Positions 21,211 to 31,630 of a DNA stretch of 64,000 bases are shown here, in pieces. The DNA comes from Chaetoceros tenuissimus (Eukaryota > Bacillariophyta > Thalassiosirophyceae > Chaetocerotales > Chaetocerotaceae): assembly GCA_021927905.1 (NCBI GenBank), contig BLLK01000040.1, positions 310,001 through 374,000 of the forward strand. Direction: 5' to 3'. Every line of letters starts with the position of its first letter. Position 1 is the stretch's first letter. The notes beneath the pieces are model-generated. The model searched no databases. It was not told the DNA's origin and saw nothing but the letters and a program-made list of their open reading frames with translations. Position numbers and translations under genes: made by a program.

Positions 21211-22830
21211 ATGGCATCTAACGATGATAGTACATCTCCAATTGAAGTAAGTTTCGATGAGAGTGTAGACGATGGGAATCAAAACGATCAGCAACCACAA
21301 GACAAAAAGAGAGAAAAACAGAAAAATCCGCAAATGAATTCTAAGAATTACATTAGAGTATTCAAACATCTTATTCAAAAGCAAAGGAACGAATGGAAGG
21401 AAGAAGGAAGAGAAGACTGGGAAACAGCAAAAGTGAAAATACGAACCGACAAACAGTATCCATTTGTTGATAAAGAGGACAAGACAAAATCTAGAATGTA
21501 CAATATTGGAAAATGGATCGGGAACGAAAAAAACCAAGCTCAACTAAAAGGTGTAAACAGTGAGCCATACCGTACCATAAAAACGCTTCAAGCAGCTGGC
21601 ATGTCTAACTTTGATGTAGTTCTTAGTCAAATGGAAACAAATCCACAACTCTATAAAGCAATAAAAAAGTACGGAGGGATAAAGAAAGGAAAGGCTAAAA
21701 TGAAGGAGACAGCTAGCGCCAATCTTGCAACTGAAAGCAACACAAGAAGCACTCAAGATTCTCGTTCAAACAATGCGGGATATAGCAACGAAAAGGTGTC
21801 AACAGATGATTTGGTTACACAGCTTTGCGAGAGCCTTATGGCTTTGGCTGAGGCTCATGGTGAAGAATCACCTCCCTACGATGTTCTTTCTGATGGGGAG
21901 AAAGTTGATATTCGCAGAGTCATTGACTTGCAAAAGAAAGGAAAACTCACTGATAAACACATGCTTTTTCTTGAAGCAGTGAACTTTCCATGGTTTATCT
22001 CTGTTGAAGAAGCATTCCAATATGCAATCGGTGTCTACACTGAGAATAATAAGACCTTCAAGGAACCAGCATCAAAAACCACCTCACAGGGACCTAACTT
22101 GGAGAAAGCTATAGCTTTTATTCGCAAAGAGAACCTTAAGTTGAATGCATTTCAAAGGAAAGTCCTAGACAATGCAAAGTTTCCTTTTGAGCCGGAAGAT
22201 GTATTGGATATTTCTGCCCGAGTTAGTAGTAGTTCGGAACAGGCCTCTCAAAGTGATAGTCATTCAGAGAACCAAGTCGATGAAGACTTGACCTCTCCTG
22301 TAGGCTCTCCTCCTTCTGTAACTATTAACGATGCTAGAGATGGTGTACCCAATGTAATTCCAAATGATCTAGTCTCTGATGACTTCAATACTTTCTCACA
22401 AAAGTATGTGGACGATGCGGGCGAGCAAGTTAGGGATGAACGTTACAAATGTACTCTTTGTCCCTTTTGTAGAACGCGAGCAACCAATCACCTTTGTAGA
22501 GTGTGCAAAATTCCATTCTGTGTACCATGTGGAACAGAGAATGGCTGTAAAAGTGAGCCTATGTATTCTTGCCCATTTCATGATGAAGATTCGAAGATGT
22601 ACATTACTAACAGGAAGAGGTCAGCATCTACAGCTCAAAGCTCTTTAGGTACAGCTCAAAGTGAAGAACTCACTGAGCAAATGATTCATTGCGCAAGGTT
22701 GGATCCAAAGAAACATGAAAAGTTGAAGGATCTTTATTGGAAGTACATTGGAGACCCATGCAACCCAAAGAGAAAGCAAGCAAAAACATTGGAAAAAGAA
22801 CTACGTGAGAAACTTAAGAAGGGAAACTAA
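21211..22830 (+). CDS. Zinc-finger protein, transposon gene B
   Basis: 539 residues, ATG start, no intron. The N-terminal third is charged and helical (YIRVFKHLIQKQRNEW, MYNIGKWIGNEKNQAQ). Two middle segments share a K...LN/LT.....L....FP pattern (KKGKLTDKHMLFLEAVNFPW near 248-267, LKLNAFQRKVLDNAKFPFEP near 310), so they may be a repeated helical unit. Near 424-465 is a dense Cys/His cluster: CTLCPFCRT, HLCRVCKIPFCVPCG, CPFH. It resembles the C-terminal cross-brace finger of piggyBac transposases (C..C...C..C..P.C). No DDE triad is visible, so it is more likely a DNA-binding partner than the transposase. It is convergent with gene C; their stops lie 41 bases apart. Confidence 0.65.
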   Translation: MASNDDSTSPIEVSFDESVDDGNQNDQQPQDKKREKQKNPQMNSKNYIRVFKHLIQKQRNEWKEEGREDWETAKVKIRTDKQYPFVDKEDKTKSRMYNIGKWIGNEKNQAQLKGVNSEPYRTIKTLQAAGMSNFDVVLSQMETNPQLYKAIKKYGGIKKGKAKMKETASANLATESNTRSTQDSRSNNAGYSNEKVSTDDLVTQLCESLMALAEAHGEESPPYDVLSDGEKVDIRRVIDLQKKGKLTDKHMLFLEAVNFPWFISVEEAFQYAIGVYTENNKTFKEPASKTTSQGPNLEKAIAFIRKENLKLNAFQRKVLDNAKFPFEPEDVLDISARVSSSSEQASQSDSHSENQVDEDLTSPVGSPPSVTINDARDGVPNVIPNDLVSDDFNTFSQKYVDDAGEQVRDERYKCTLCPFCRTRATNHLCRVCKIPFCVPCGTENGCKSEPMYSCPFHDEDSKMYITNRKRSASTAQSSLGTAQSEELTEQMIHCARLDPKKHEKLKDLYWKYIGDPCNPKRKQAKTLEKELREKLKKGN

Positions 22831-22871
22831 CAAAAGAAGGGAAACTAACAACATAACGACAATTACTTTTA

Positions 22872-25800
22872 TTAGTTATCCCCCCTTTCGCATACCAACT
22901 CCTCTCTCCTTGTCTCGCGAACAACATTCATCAACTCTGTATTCTCTTGAAGCTTATTAAGAGAAAATTCCAGATTTAGTAGATGAACCCAAGAATCCCT
23001 ACCTTCAGTCGGAATACCCAAGTTTTCACACTCTTCTTTCATCTCACCAAGTGTTTTTCCCGAGCAATCTAAGTCTTCATCTGTTTGCATTCGAGAACTG
23101 ATTTGTAGAAGCCGGATAAGAACAGCCTTTTCTGTGACTTTGACCAGTTGAAATTTCTTCCTTATCAATTCTTTCAATTTTGAGTTGGTTAATTGAGTAA
23201 AATCTCCATTGTTGGCTAATGCTTCTTGTTTAAGATCGTTGGCCTTACGACTGAACCAGCCCTTTATGTATGCCTGTGTTGGTAATGGACCGTTTAGATT
23301 TTGTTTATCACAACTATACTTACGTCTCCCATGTTGCGTCTTCAAATTTGCAAGATACGTCAATGCTTGAGCCGCGGTATACTTGTTGGCAGCAGATTTC
23401 TCCCGGTTCTCAGTTTCAAACCCTGCAAAAAATAAAGTGTTCAAGTCTTTCAACAATGCCTCACTGGCTTGGAAATTACTCCCCCGACTAGGATTGTAAC
23501 AACCCTTTGAAAACCATTCTTCATGACTACTCATCTCTACACCTTTGCGAATTGTATACGTACTTGTGTCAGCTATCTCGGATCGATTTGTCATCGTGCC
23601 TGTTGCCAGGCAAAAAGCAATTTTTCCTTCAAGATGGAGTAAGTGAAGATTAGTTTCCAAGTCGACTGGTGGGTATACATGCCTTTCCTGAGCAATATGT
23701 TTCTGTAGAGCCTTTTCAGATTTGAAGATACAAGTGCATTTATCCATTGTTTTTCCATCTATTTCAGGACAACAAAGATACCCACTCTTTTTCATTTCTT
23801 CTTTATATTTTTTCCATTTTTCACTAACCAAATTTTCGCTTTTGTTGATTCGATCTTTGGTCTGTTCTAAAATTCGCTCCTGTATAGACCTTGGATCTCT
23901 CGATGGAGCATTGGTTAGCATACTCAGCAGTTCTTCTGTGGAGGAATCATGAGGAAATGAAGTTTCTTTGACATGCACCCAAGGGTCTTTTGTGGCTATC
24001 GCATGTACAATATGGGTATGTGAGACTCTGAAGGGCGCGAAAGTAAAAATACTTGGTCCAACGAACTCACCATTTTGTTCTGAAATTGGGATATGATCAT
24101 ATTGCAACATCGACAACTTTTTGCGAGCAAATCCATCGGTTTTGTCCAAAGTGAAGACTATATTAGTGGAAAGATCACTATGGATCTTTCCAATGACCTC
24201 CCCATTCTTACTATCTAATTTTAAATGGTGAAATTGTTTCAAATGCAGATCCTTAGAAGCTTTTGGCCAGACGAGTAACTCTCGATCTGGTTCGAAACGG
24301 TGATAGTAAGATCGATGCAGAGGATACGCAGCCAAGAGTCGAAACAATTCATCGGCATTGTTAAATGAATTACCGCAGTTTACTAGGCGAATGAGATGCA
24401 TAGTCATAATGCCAAACATCCCATCAAGTGCGGTTTTTCCGCAACCAGCAACCATGACTTTGTAGGCAGTCTCGTAGCAGAAGTCAATATCATTAGCTGC
24501 TGCATTTCGAGCAAGATCGTCCCAAAGCTTCATAGAAGACTTTGCTTCTTGAGAAGAAAAGCAACCAGCTCCATCACATCGAAATTTCACAGTTTTGATT
24601 CCGTATCTTGGAAGCACTTTGGAATAAAGAAAGTGCTTTGCGCACAAGACAGCTTCTGCATCTTGATTTACATCATCTGAGATAAAGAAATGGTAGAACA
24701 CTTTCCTTTCTCCATTCACAATGATGTGAATTTCGACCCCGAGAATACTAATTCCTCTTTTCGAATACCAATCTTTCATTTTTTCACGAAACGATCTCGG
24801 AAGAACTTTCATTTTGTAGTCAATGACTACAAGAGCCTCACCTTCCCCTAGATCTCTGTCTTTGTGGTCGAAATTTGCTTCGCTAACCTTATCGGCTAGG
24901 TGAGCGCGATAATCCCTCAGGTTTTGAGAGAAGTTCTTGATTTGACTCCCCCAAAACAATATGTCGTCTTGCAGCCATGGCTGACTTTCATTATCTCCAC
25001 AGCGTTCCTGCACTTCTTCAAACAGTTCATTCATTTCTCCAAAGATTGCAAAACTGTCTTGACAGTCTTGACAAGGTACAGTGCAGTGGTCATTAGGACA
25101 TTGAATTGGGTCATCCGTGGAATAGAACCCACAATGTAGACACATGCAACTGTGTCTGTTCGACTTTTCTTTTAGATGTCGCTCAAAATGAACTTTGTGG
25201 AATACGACGATCCCCTCAACTTTTTCTTTCAGAGTTTTCTTTTTGTTATCGTCGCCAAGCATTGTGCACATTGTATCAATGAGATTTTTCATAGCTTCGA
25301 AATTCTCATGCCCTTTCTCGACATCGATGTTATCCAATCCAGCCCTGGACTTGATCCCCCCAGATGTAAGTGTTTTCAGAAGCTTCTCTATAGTAGATGG
25401 GCTAAGCATATGCCTTGGAGTGAATTTATGCCTACTATTTCTACCATCTTTGTTATTGTGGTTCTGATGAAGAAGACATCTTCGACTTGTCTTTGCACAC
25501 GTAGCGGAACATCTATCGTCATCTGGTTTGGAATAGAAAAGTGAGCATTATGTATAATGAAGTCATGGTAAAACAAAACGGAAATACTCACCTACAAAAT
25601 CTATTTCTGTCTCAAATTCATCGTCATTGTCATCGTCATCGCTTTCACTATCATAACCCTCTGGTGATCTTTCGACAAGATTTGGAATCTCATCGTCATC
25701 AACGTCATCAACATCATCAGTAGCATTCTCCTCCTCTCCACGACTTTCCATAAATTCATAATACTTTTTTACAATATTTCGTATGAGATCAGTGCGTTTG

Positions 25801-26738
25801 ACAGACTCAATAGCCACATGTCGACCATTTGAAAAATGTACTACTTTCTGCCCGTATGACAAATTTTGAATAAGATCTGCTGCCCTCAACCATTCCATGA
25901 ATTCAATTAGTTGTTCGTCTCCAATCCGTTTCCGATGATTTTTCCAAAATGTTTCCACAACTTGTTTTCCTGGACCAGGATGATTACAGTGACGTCTTGC
26001 CTTTGCCCACAGCCTCCCATGGATATTCCGTCCAGTCATTTCTTCTGCATCCTTCTTGGTCAATCCAGCATCGACGTACAAAGAAAGAAACTGTACAGCC
26101 TCCTTTCCACTTGCATTTTTTACCATATCTCCAAGTGAGCGTGCTATATCTGAAACCGCTTGAACATTCATGGGAATAATGTCAGTAGTATTCAAAGTTC
26201 CTTCTTTCACCATAGGAGTTGAATATACTGGCGATCGTTGAATCATAGGAGTCATGGGGGTATGAGTCAGACTAGACGCTGGTAGAGCAGAGAATGAAGA
26301 AGGCGCTTCGTTCTGTTGACACTCTTGAATATTTTCCAACTCATTGAAATCCAGCTTTTTAGAAATCTTTTTCTTATTGTTTCCATGAACACTAAAAGGA
26401 GTCTCTATTGTTACTGTTTTCTGTTGCTTCTCAGTTCAAATTATCGAGAGGGGTTCTATAGTGGATATCGTATCTAACTTTGCTTTCTTATCACTTGATA
26501 ATATTGAAAAAGGGGTTTGACTTCTTTTTTCTCCAGAATGGGTATTATCGATAAAGAAAGCAGGTGTATCCTCTTTCTTCTCATTCTTCTTCTTGCTTTT
26601 GTTATCCAGTGTTGTATTCTTAGGAGGAGACTTCATTCCCCTTTCTTGTTCTTCCTCGTTCTCCATCGCTTGTACTTCAACCTTATCGGCACTAGTATCA
26701 TCAACATTCTTCATCGCATCCTTCTCAACATTCTCCAT
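22872..26738 (-). CDS. Predicted transposase, two exons, transposon gene C
   Basis: Exon 1 is 26738-25592 and exon 2 is 25522-22872, with a 69-base intron (GTGAGT...CCAAACCAG) that keeps the frame. One in-frame TGA near 26436 separates the first 100 residues, so the copy may be damaged there. Exon 1 has repeated TPFS motifs and a helical domain (FLSLYVDAGLTKKDAEEMTG, WAKARRHC). Exon 2, counted from the M at 25409, has a Cys-rich finger (88-116: CMCLHC, CPNDHC, CQDC). A possible RNase H-like core follows: VVIDYKMKVLPRSF with D197, VKFRCDGAGCF with D279, GKTALDGMFG with D329. A C2H2-like finger comes later (CTCIFKSEKALQKHIAQERH). The D/D/D assignment is inference and no known superfamily is recognised. 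Confidence 0.65.
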
Positions 26739-26838
26739 GATGTTTATTAGTGAAGTGAAGAATTTTGTTTGTTTTGTGTGTTTATGATACTCCGCGAACC
26801 CTTCCGAACCTTTTGTTGAGCGCCCCCCCCAAATGAAG

Positions 26839-27015
26839 AGGGGGTCCAGTGATACCTAGTAAAATAAAATAAAACCGAGATTTTCTTACTTTTTTCTTAC
26901 AGTTTTTCTTACAGATTTTCTTACTTTTGTCAAATTTTCTTACTTTTTTTCTTACTTTTTTCTTACTTTTTTCTTACTTTTTCTTACTTCCTTCCACTGT
27001 TACAAAAATCAGGTC
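26839..27015. repeat. Right terminal inverted repeat with GTAAG array
   Basis: The reverse complement of this end starts GACCTGATTTTTGTAACAGT and follows the left repeat to CACTGGACCCCCT. It has 22 extra bases, equal to two more AAAAGTAAG units. TTAA follows at 27016. Confidence 0.88.
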
Positions 27016-27072
27016 TTAACAACAGTCCTTCGGGAAAAGCTTTGTTTTATTTTTACGGTTAATTCTTTTGAA
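27016..27072 (+). repeat. Penelope-like right terminal repeat, part 2
   Basis: TTAACAACAGTCCTTCGGGA to TAATTCTTTTGAA matches 16719-16778 of the left repeat and completes the copy begun at 20059. Confidence 0.85.
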
Positions 27073-27078
27073 CACCGC

Positions 27079-28180
27079 TCACATACAAATCATTTTTGTT
27101 TTCTTTTCTTCTTTATTTTGGGTATCACAGTATTCACAAGACTGCATCATATAAAAATAAGCTAGAACAATTAAATCCACAATCGCTAAGTCTCTATCTT
27201 TAAAGCAAATTAGATTGACTATGAAAAAGAAGACTCGAACTAGGAGAGCAGGTTGTCTTTTAATAGGAGGATCAGGCTTTCTTTCCATTTGGTCCTAGTT
27301 GTGGGGAAGGAAATCAATTTGAGCCAGGGGTTCTTTATACATTGTTGAGGATTGTTTCCCCTCTTAGTCTGCTTTTATGCCAAATTCATTAGCTCTGATT
27401 TCCAATGCGAAAGCAATGAAGATTTGAACTTTTCTTTCATCTGTCTCTTTATTGAGGAAAATTTGAAGTCCGGCTCTGGTTGCAAAACACCTCCATTTTC
27501 TAAAATGTTCCAAATCCTTATCTTTTGTCTGTGTGGTAACTATGAGATGCTTTTTGTCTAGAATCTTATCAGAAAAAAAGGACTTCAATTTTTTTGGATT
27601 CAAGGCTTTATTTGGGATGGCAGTAGCAGTCTTGCTTATCAAGGGTTTGCCCCAAAAGGCATTCTTGTATCCAAAAAGGCAGAGAGATCATCTTTGACAT
27701 CTGGAGAAGGGAGCATGGTGTAGTCTTTGTAGAACTTCAACATTAAAATGGAAACTCTAGGGTATTTCAGCTGTATCTTGTGCATAATATGAATGCACCA
27801 CCTGTACAGACAATGGCCAGAAATAATTTCCTTGAGAGATTCCAGATCGACTGAGGAATTCACTTCTTTTTATCACTTTCTCATTGCTCTCATTTATAGT
27901 CCACTAGACTGCACACCCAAGAGGAGTGAGAGAGCCATTCTTCAGTTGTCAAGCACACTCAATCATGATTGGAATGGTTCTACCATATCTCACTTTTTTA
28001 TCTTGGTTGTCAGCTACTGCTTTCTGTGCTAAATGGTCTTCCATTACCACTATATCCTTTTTCTAAAGCATCATCTAAGTCCTTTAATCTTGTCTCTTTG
28101 TCCCTCAATTTTTCTTCATCAAATCCTAGATTGACTCCTGGGTCCAGCCATAATCATTGAATGTGTGTAAATTTTTCAAC
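27079..28180 (-). mobile_element. Remnant of a tyrosine-recombinase (DIRS-like) retroelement
   Basis: Read on the minus strand from 28180. First comes an RT-upstream stretch (GRTIPIMIECA, then KRSEFLSRSG), then GHCLYRWCIHIMHKIQLKYP and RMPFGANP, as in the RT of diatom YR elements. A recombinase N-terminal part follows (LEHFRKWRCFATRAGLQIFL, KVQIFIAFALEIRANEFG), and finally DRDLAIVDLIVLAYFYMMQS with CEY, the place of the catalytic Arg box. It is a different lineage from the DIRS-like element at 35374. It is old and broken throughout. Confidence 0.5.
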
Positions 28181-28544
28181 TGAAAATTACAAATTTGACA
28201 GACACTCTTTTCCACGTTTGATATAACGTCACTCTTCTGGGCTGTCCACAGCCATCGGTTTCTTGAGCACCCTCATTATTCCTTTCCACTTTGGACTTCA
28301 TTTCTATTTCATTCAACTACTTTGATTCCTATCTCCACATCCATTTACCTACAAATACATGATCTTTCTCATACATAATGGATAATGGTTCAGTAATGTC
28401 TGTGGATAGCGACCCTATTGTCGATTTTCGTGTACCAATTAACGAGACGTCACCCGATCATCGAGCTGTCTGTGGTTTATGAAGTGAACATATCCTGGGA
28501 ACATATCCTGGAACTCTTCATCTCATAAAAGGCGAAGATGAATT
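28181..28544. other. Spacer, possibly left end of the Harbinger-like element
   Basis: No gene is visible. Short AAATTTG and TAACGTCA-like words occur. I could not identify a terminal repeat with certainty. Confidence 0.3.
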
Positions 28545-30015
28545 TGTAATGGAAGTTGTAGCTCTTTTAGCAATTGTCAATCAACTCAAGGAAAATGAAG
28601 AAACTGATGATATTCCACTATTTGATATGGAATCGACAAATTTGGACAGTCTCTTAAATATTGATACATTGATCGAAGATTCAATTAGAATTGGTGTGAG
28701 CGATGGTGATACATTCAGTGTCTATTCATTAGGTAATTCCGCCCAAGAAGATAGCACTACTACAAGCTACAGTGTCTTTAGCACTTTTGATTGTAATTCA
28801 ATCGGTAATATTGATGACACAGGACTGTTTGAAGACTTTGTACAAGGTGAGGTAACTGGTATCTTTAAGGTCCTCATTGATTTCACAAAACAAACTGTAG
28901 AGAATGACATCCTTCATTTCAAAAAAAAATCGAAATACGAGAACGTTCTTAACATATTTAGCCTGACTCTTGGTATTACATTGCAGCACATCGATGATTT
29001 CATTTCAGCAATGATAGACGTTTCTGCAATAAGACAGGGTGCTATGGACAAAGTTATCCGTACTACCAATGGACAAAAGAAAAACCGCACTATTAATGGA
29101 TTTGACGGTGATTTATATTTCGAAACATGATTCACCAAAGAGGAATTGAGAAGAATATGCAATCTAATGTTTGAAGGAAAGAAAGAACTTACGTATGTCT
29201 GGAAGAAGTATAAGTATACATACGAAGAGACTTTCCTTGTTGCTCTAATGTATATGACTCATGGATTTCCACATTGAGAAATGGTAAAGACCTTTGGTGG
29301 TGACCACACACGATACTCACATATGGTGAATTGGTTTTCTAAATATTACTTTGTTTGTCAGGTCTCTCATTCGAGTACTGGTTGAATGAAGATAATCTTC
29401 ATGATTATCGAGAAGCGATTTATAACAAGGTAGCCTATGATGAAGATGGAGACCTCAATGAAGTTATGAGCGATTTACCTTTTGAACGGTTCAGGATCTT
29501 CGGATGGATTGATTGCATGCAAAATATAACTTCTCGTCCTGGCAGTGGTCCTGGCAATGATGGATAACGTCGTCTTAATGAAAATGAAATACAGCAGGCT
29601 TTCTTTACAAGTTATGGCAAGACTTGGGGGATGAAAACCCAAGGTGTGCTATTGCCTAACGGTATGTTAGCAAACATATTCACTTGTTCAATTGCCCAGA
29701 ACGACAAAGGTGTTGCCAATATATCAGGTATCACAGAAGAATTGTGGAGAATTCTGCAACATCACTGCTTAGATGAAGAAGGACAGCACCCCCCAGCTGA
29801 TGATATCTATTCAGAAACTCCATGCATTGTCAAATGGCTCCGTGGTATTTTAAAAGAATTTCACAAATTAATGTCCGGTTGCCATGAAGATATCGAGCAT
29901 TTGTTTGGACTTGCTGCTGCCTTGATGAAACGACTCTCCACAAACATACATGGAAAATCCTCAAAGATAAGCATCAGATTCATGAACATTACTTCACTAT
30001 TTTCTTCATGCTGAA
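28545..30015 (+). pseudogene. PIF/Harbinger-like DDE transposase, decayed
   Basis: Plus-strand coding debris runs through 28549-29130, 29131-29350, 29355-29567 and 29568-30012. An acidic N-terminal part comes first. Then comes the conserved pre-catalytic helical domain: FTKEELRRICNLMFEGKKEL, YTYEETFLVALMYMTHGFPH, VKTFGGDHTRYSHMVNWFSK. The DDE core follows: RFRIFGWIDCMQNITSRPG (first Asp), QQAFFTSYGKTWGMKTQGVL, LPNGMLANIFTCSIAQNDKG (second Asp region) and SGCHEDIEHLFGL (Glu region). This is the pattern of Harbinger/IS5-type transposases common in diatoms. At least three stops and one frame change are visible, for example TGA after LYFET near 29128, so it is not functional. Confidence 0.65.
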
Positions 30016-30299
30016 TGTACATACATCTATTCAGTCTAATAAATCGACCTGCAAGTACTTACTGAGACCACCATCGGTCGAAGATTACTTAAACGTTACT
30101 ATGACTGATAGTTACGATGGTGAAAACGCCAATCTGCTCATGCGTAACACAATTCAAATACTTTATAATTAGTGTAACTATAATCTGTAACTTAAGATAA
30201 TATTTTTACTTTACTGGTTTGAATTGATTGAATCTGACAAGACTTTATAAGAAAATTACAACAAAGTCCAACGTTGATTCCATTGAGAATGACTTCTAA
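30016..30299. other. Spacer between the converging Harbinger-like genes
   Basis: The first part continues the transposase tail (KYLLRPPSVEDYLNVT near 30050-30100). The remainder up to the end of the opposing gene is AT-rich and featureless. Confidence 0.35.
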
Positions 30300-31630
30300 T
30301 TACTTGGTTAGATCAGAAAAGGAAGAAGAGTCTTTGCTATCAATCTCGACGATCTCTGCAGTAATTGCAGATTCGAAAACTTCTTTACTCTTAGCCTTTT
30401 TTCCAGTGTAGGTAGCGCTAGCTCTTGCTTTTGCCTTTGCTGCATGTTCAGCTTGCACCGCGTCAACCCTTTCACAAACGGCATCTGTAACATCTTGACT
30501 AGCTTTCTCATGCTTCTTTTGAGCTTTCTCATAATCCTCCTTTGCTACACCATAACGAGGATCATCCGACTTCAGGGAGAACCAAAATTGCTTCTTTTCC
30601 TTCATATGGTCATATGCTGCTCTTTGAATTCCTTTCAGGTGCTGAAGTCTAGAATTATGTTCCTTTAAACTAAGAGTGGTATCTGTCGCCTTTGCTTTGA
30701 GTTTAATTTCGGCTTTCTTTCTTTAACTTGAGGCCATTGTCAAGAGCTTTTTCTTTAAGGTTCACTTCTCTTCCTTTAAGTTCTACCTCTCTTTCATGGA
30801 TTTCCTTCGACTTTCCAGGCATTTTCTCCATAAGACCATCAAGAAGTTGAGCAGAATCTTTGCGTGTCTCCATGACACCCGCAATACTGGTTCTTGGACG
30901 ACCTGATTTCTTCTCCATTCCATCCTTCTCAGTCATAAATGCTCCAACTTCTCTTTTTCCAGCTACAACCTTACCCTCCTGGACATTAGTCTTGTTCACG
31001 CTTGATCTGGTTTCATTGTTTGGGTTCTGGCCCATATGAGGAACATTACCAATGAGTCTATCCTTGAGTTGCCTTGTCCGGTGCCTGAGCTTTAAAACGG
31101 GCATAACGCTCAACTCCGTGAACTTTGTCGCATGGGGAATGTTTGTGTTTCAAATGTTCTTCCAAGATGTCCCTTGCCTTTTTAAATGGAACCTGAAGCT
31201 GAGTTCTATTGGTTGGTCTTTCAAATCTATTCAATTCAAAAAAGTTAGTTAAAACATGGAAAGAAAAATTATTTTTAGGATGGTAAACATATAGTTCGAA
31301 AACTTACTTTGAATAGTAACCATTTGCATTAAAGTTTGCTTCATCCATTTGTTTGTCTAGCCATGGTTGAAGCTTTCCTTTTGGAAGAACTTCGGCATAT
31401 GTATCTAGAGTCGCCCTTTCGAAAATTTTTTCGAAAAAAAGCTGTCCATCAGGAATCTCTTTGTTGTTATCGATCCAAACGCTGGGAATCTTCTTTTTAT
31501 GAATTGATGATGAGCCAGCATAGGATTCAATTGCAGCATTTACAGTAGAAGCATGTTCAGCAGGTGTTAGACCAAGTGGTGGCGGTGGTGGGATGTCGTC
31601 AGCGACAGCGTCTGGTGAGTTTCTATTCAT
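30300..31630 (-). pseudogene. Coiled-coil accessory gene of the Harbinger-like element, decayed
   Basis: Exon 1 (31630-31308) starts MNRNSPDAVADDIPPPPPLG and ends in NANGYYSK. An 81-base intron (31307-31227, GTAAGT...TTGAATAG) leads in frame to RTQLQVPFKKARDILEEHLK and ERYARFKAQAPDKATQG. The frame then changes, and further charged helical parts follow: HEREVELKGREVNLKEKALD near 30790 and KEKKQFWFSLKSDDPRYGVA at 30600, ending at 30300. It is convergent with the transposase. PIF/Harbinger elements usually carry a second gene for a Myb/SANT-like DNA-binding partner, and this position suggests the same role, but I cannot see a SANT domain. Confidence 0.45.

Larger units (their letters stand above)
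20141..27015. mobile_element. TTAA-targeting DNA transposon, 6,875 bases, family not recognised
   Basis: The ends are exact inverted repeats beginning GACCTGATTTTTGTAACAGT, 155 bases on the left and 177 on the right. They are flanked by TTAA duplications. The target is the right terminal repeat of a Penelope-like element, whose intact sister repeat shows the empty site. Inside are three genes: a small acidic protein (20996-20358, -), a 539-residue zinc-finger protein (21211-22830, +) and a large two-exon predicted transposase (26738-22872, -). TTAA targets are known for piggyBac and Kolobok, but the end sequence and transposase match neither by eye. Nearly all frames are open, so the copy is young. 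Confidence 0.88.
16640..27072 (+). mobile_element. Penelope-like retroelement, split by a DNA transposon
   Basis: The element consists of a left direct repeat (16640-16778), coding region (16802-20012), and right direct repeat split into 20059-20140 and 27016-27072. Long direct terminal repeats of this kind (pseudo-LTRs) are usual in Penelope-like elements. The RT at 18453 confirms the class. No GIY-YIG endonuclease is visible after the RT, unlike canonical Penelope. The coding region is interrupted in a few places. The 6.9 kb DNA transposon inside the right repeat is younger than the element. Confidence 0.7.

Noticed and set aside
21184-21543. Hydrophobic 119-residue minus-strand frame resembling a membrane protein
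   Set aside because: Antisense shadow of the charged start of transposon gene B.
25388-25591. Separate 67-residue minus-strand frame within the TTAA transposon
   Set aside because: It reads across the intron and in a different frame from the spliced gene C; it is explained by the intron.
20141-27015. Polinton/Maverick or other capsid-bearing element
   Set aside because: No protein-primed polymerase, capsid, packaging ATPase or retroviral-type integrase is visible; the size, TTAA target and gene content fit a DNA transposon.
31304-31630. Independent 108-residue host gene with a PPPPP motif
   Set aside because: It splices cleanly to the downstream coiled-coil frame and sits with the Harbinger-like transposase, so it is treated as exon 1 of the accessory gene.
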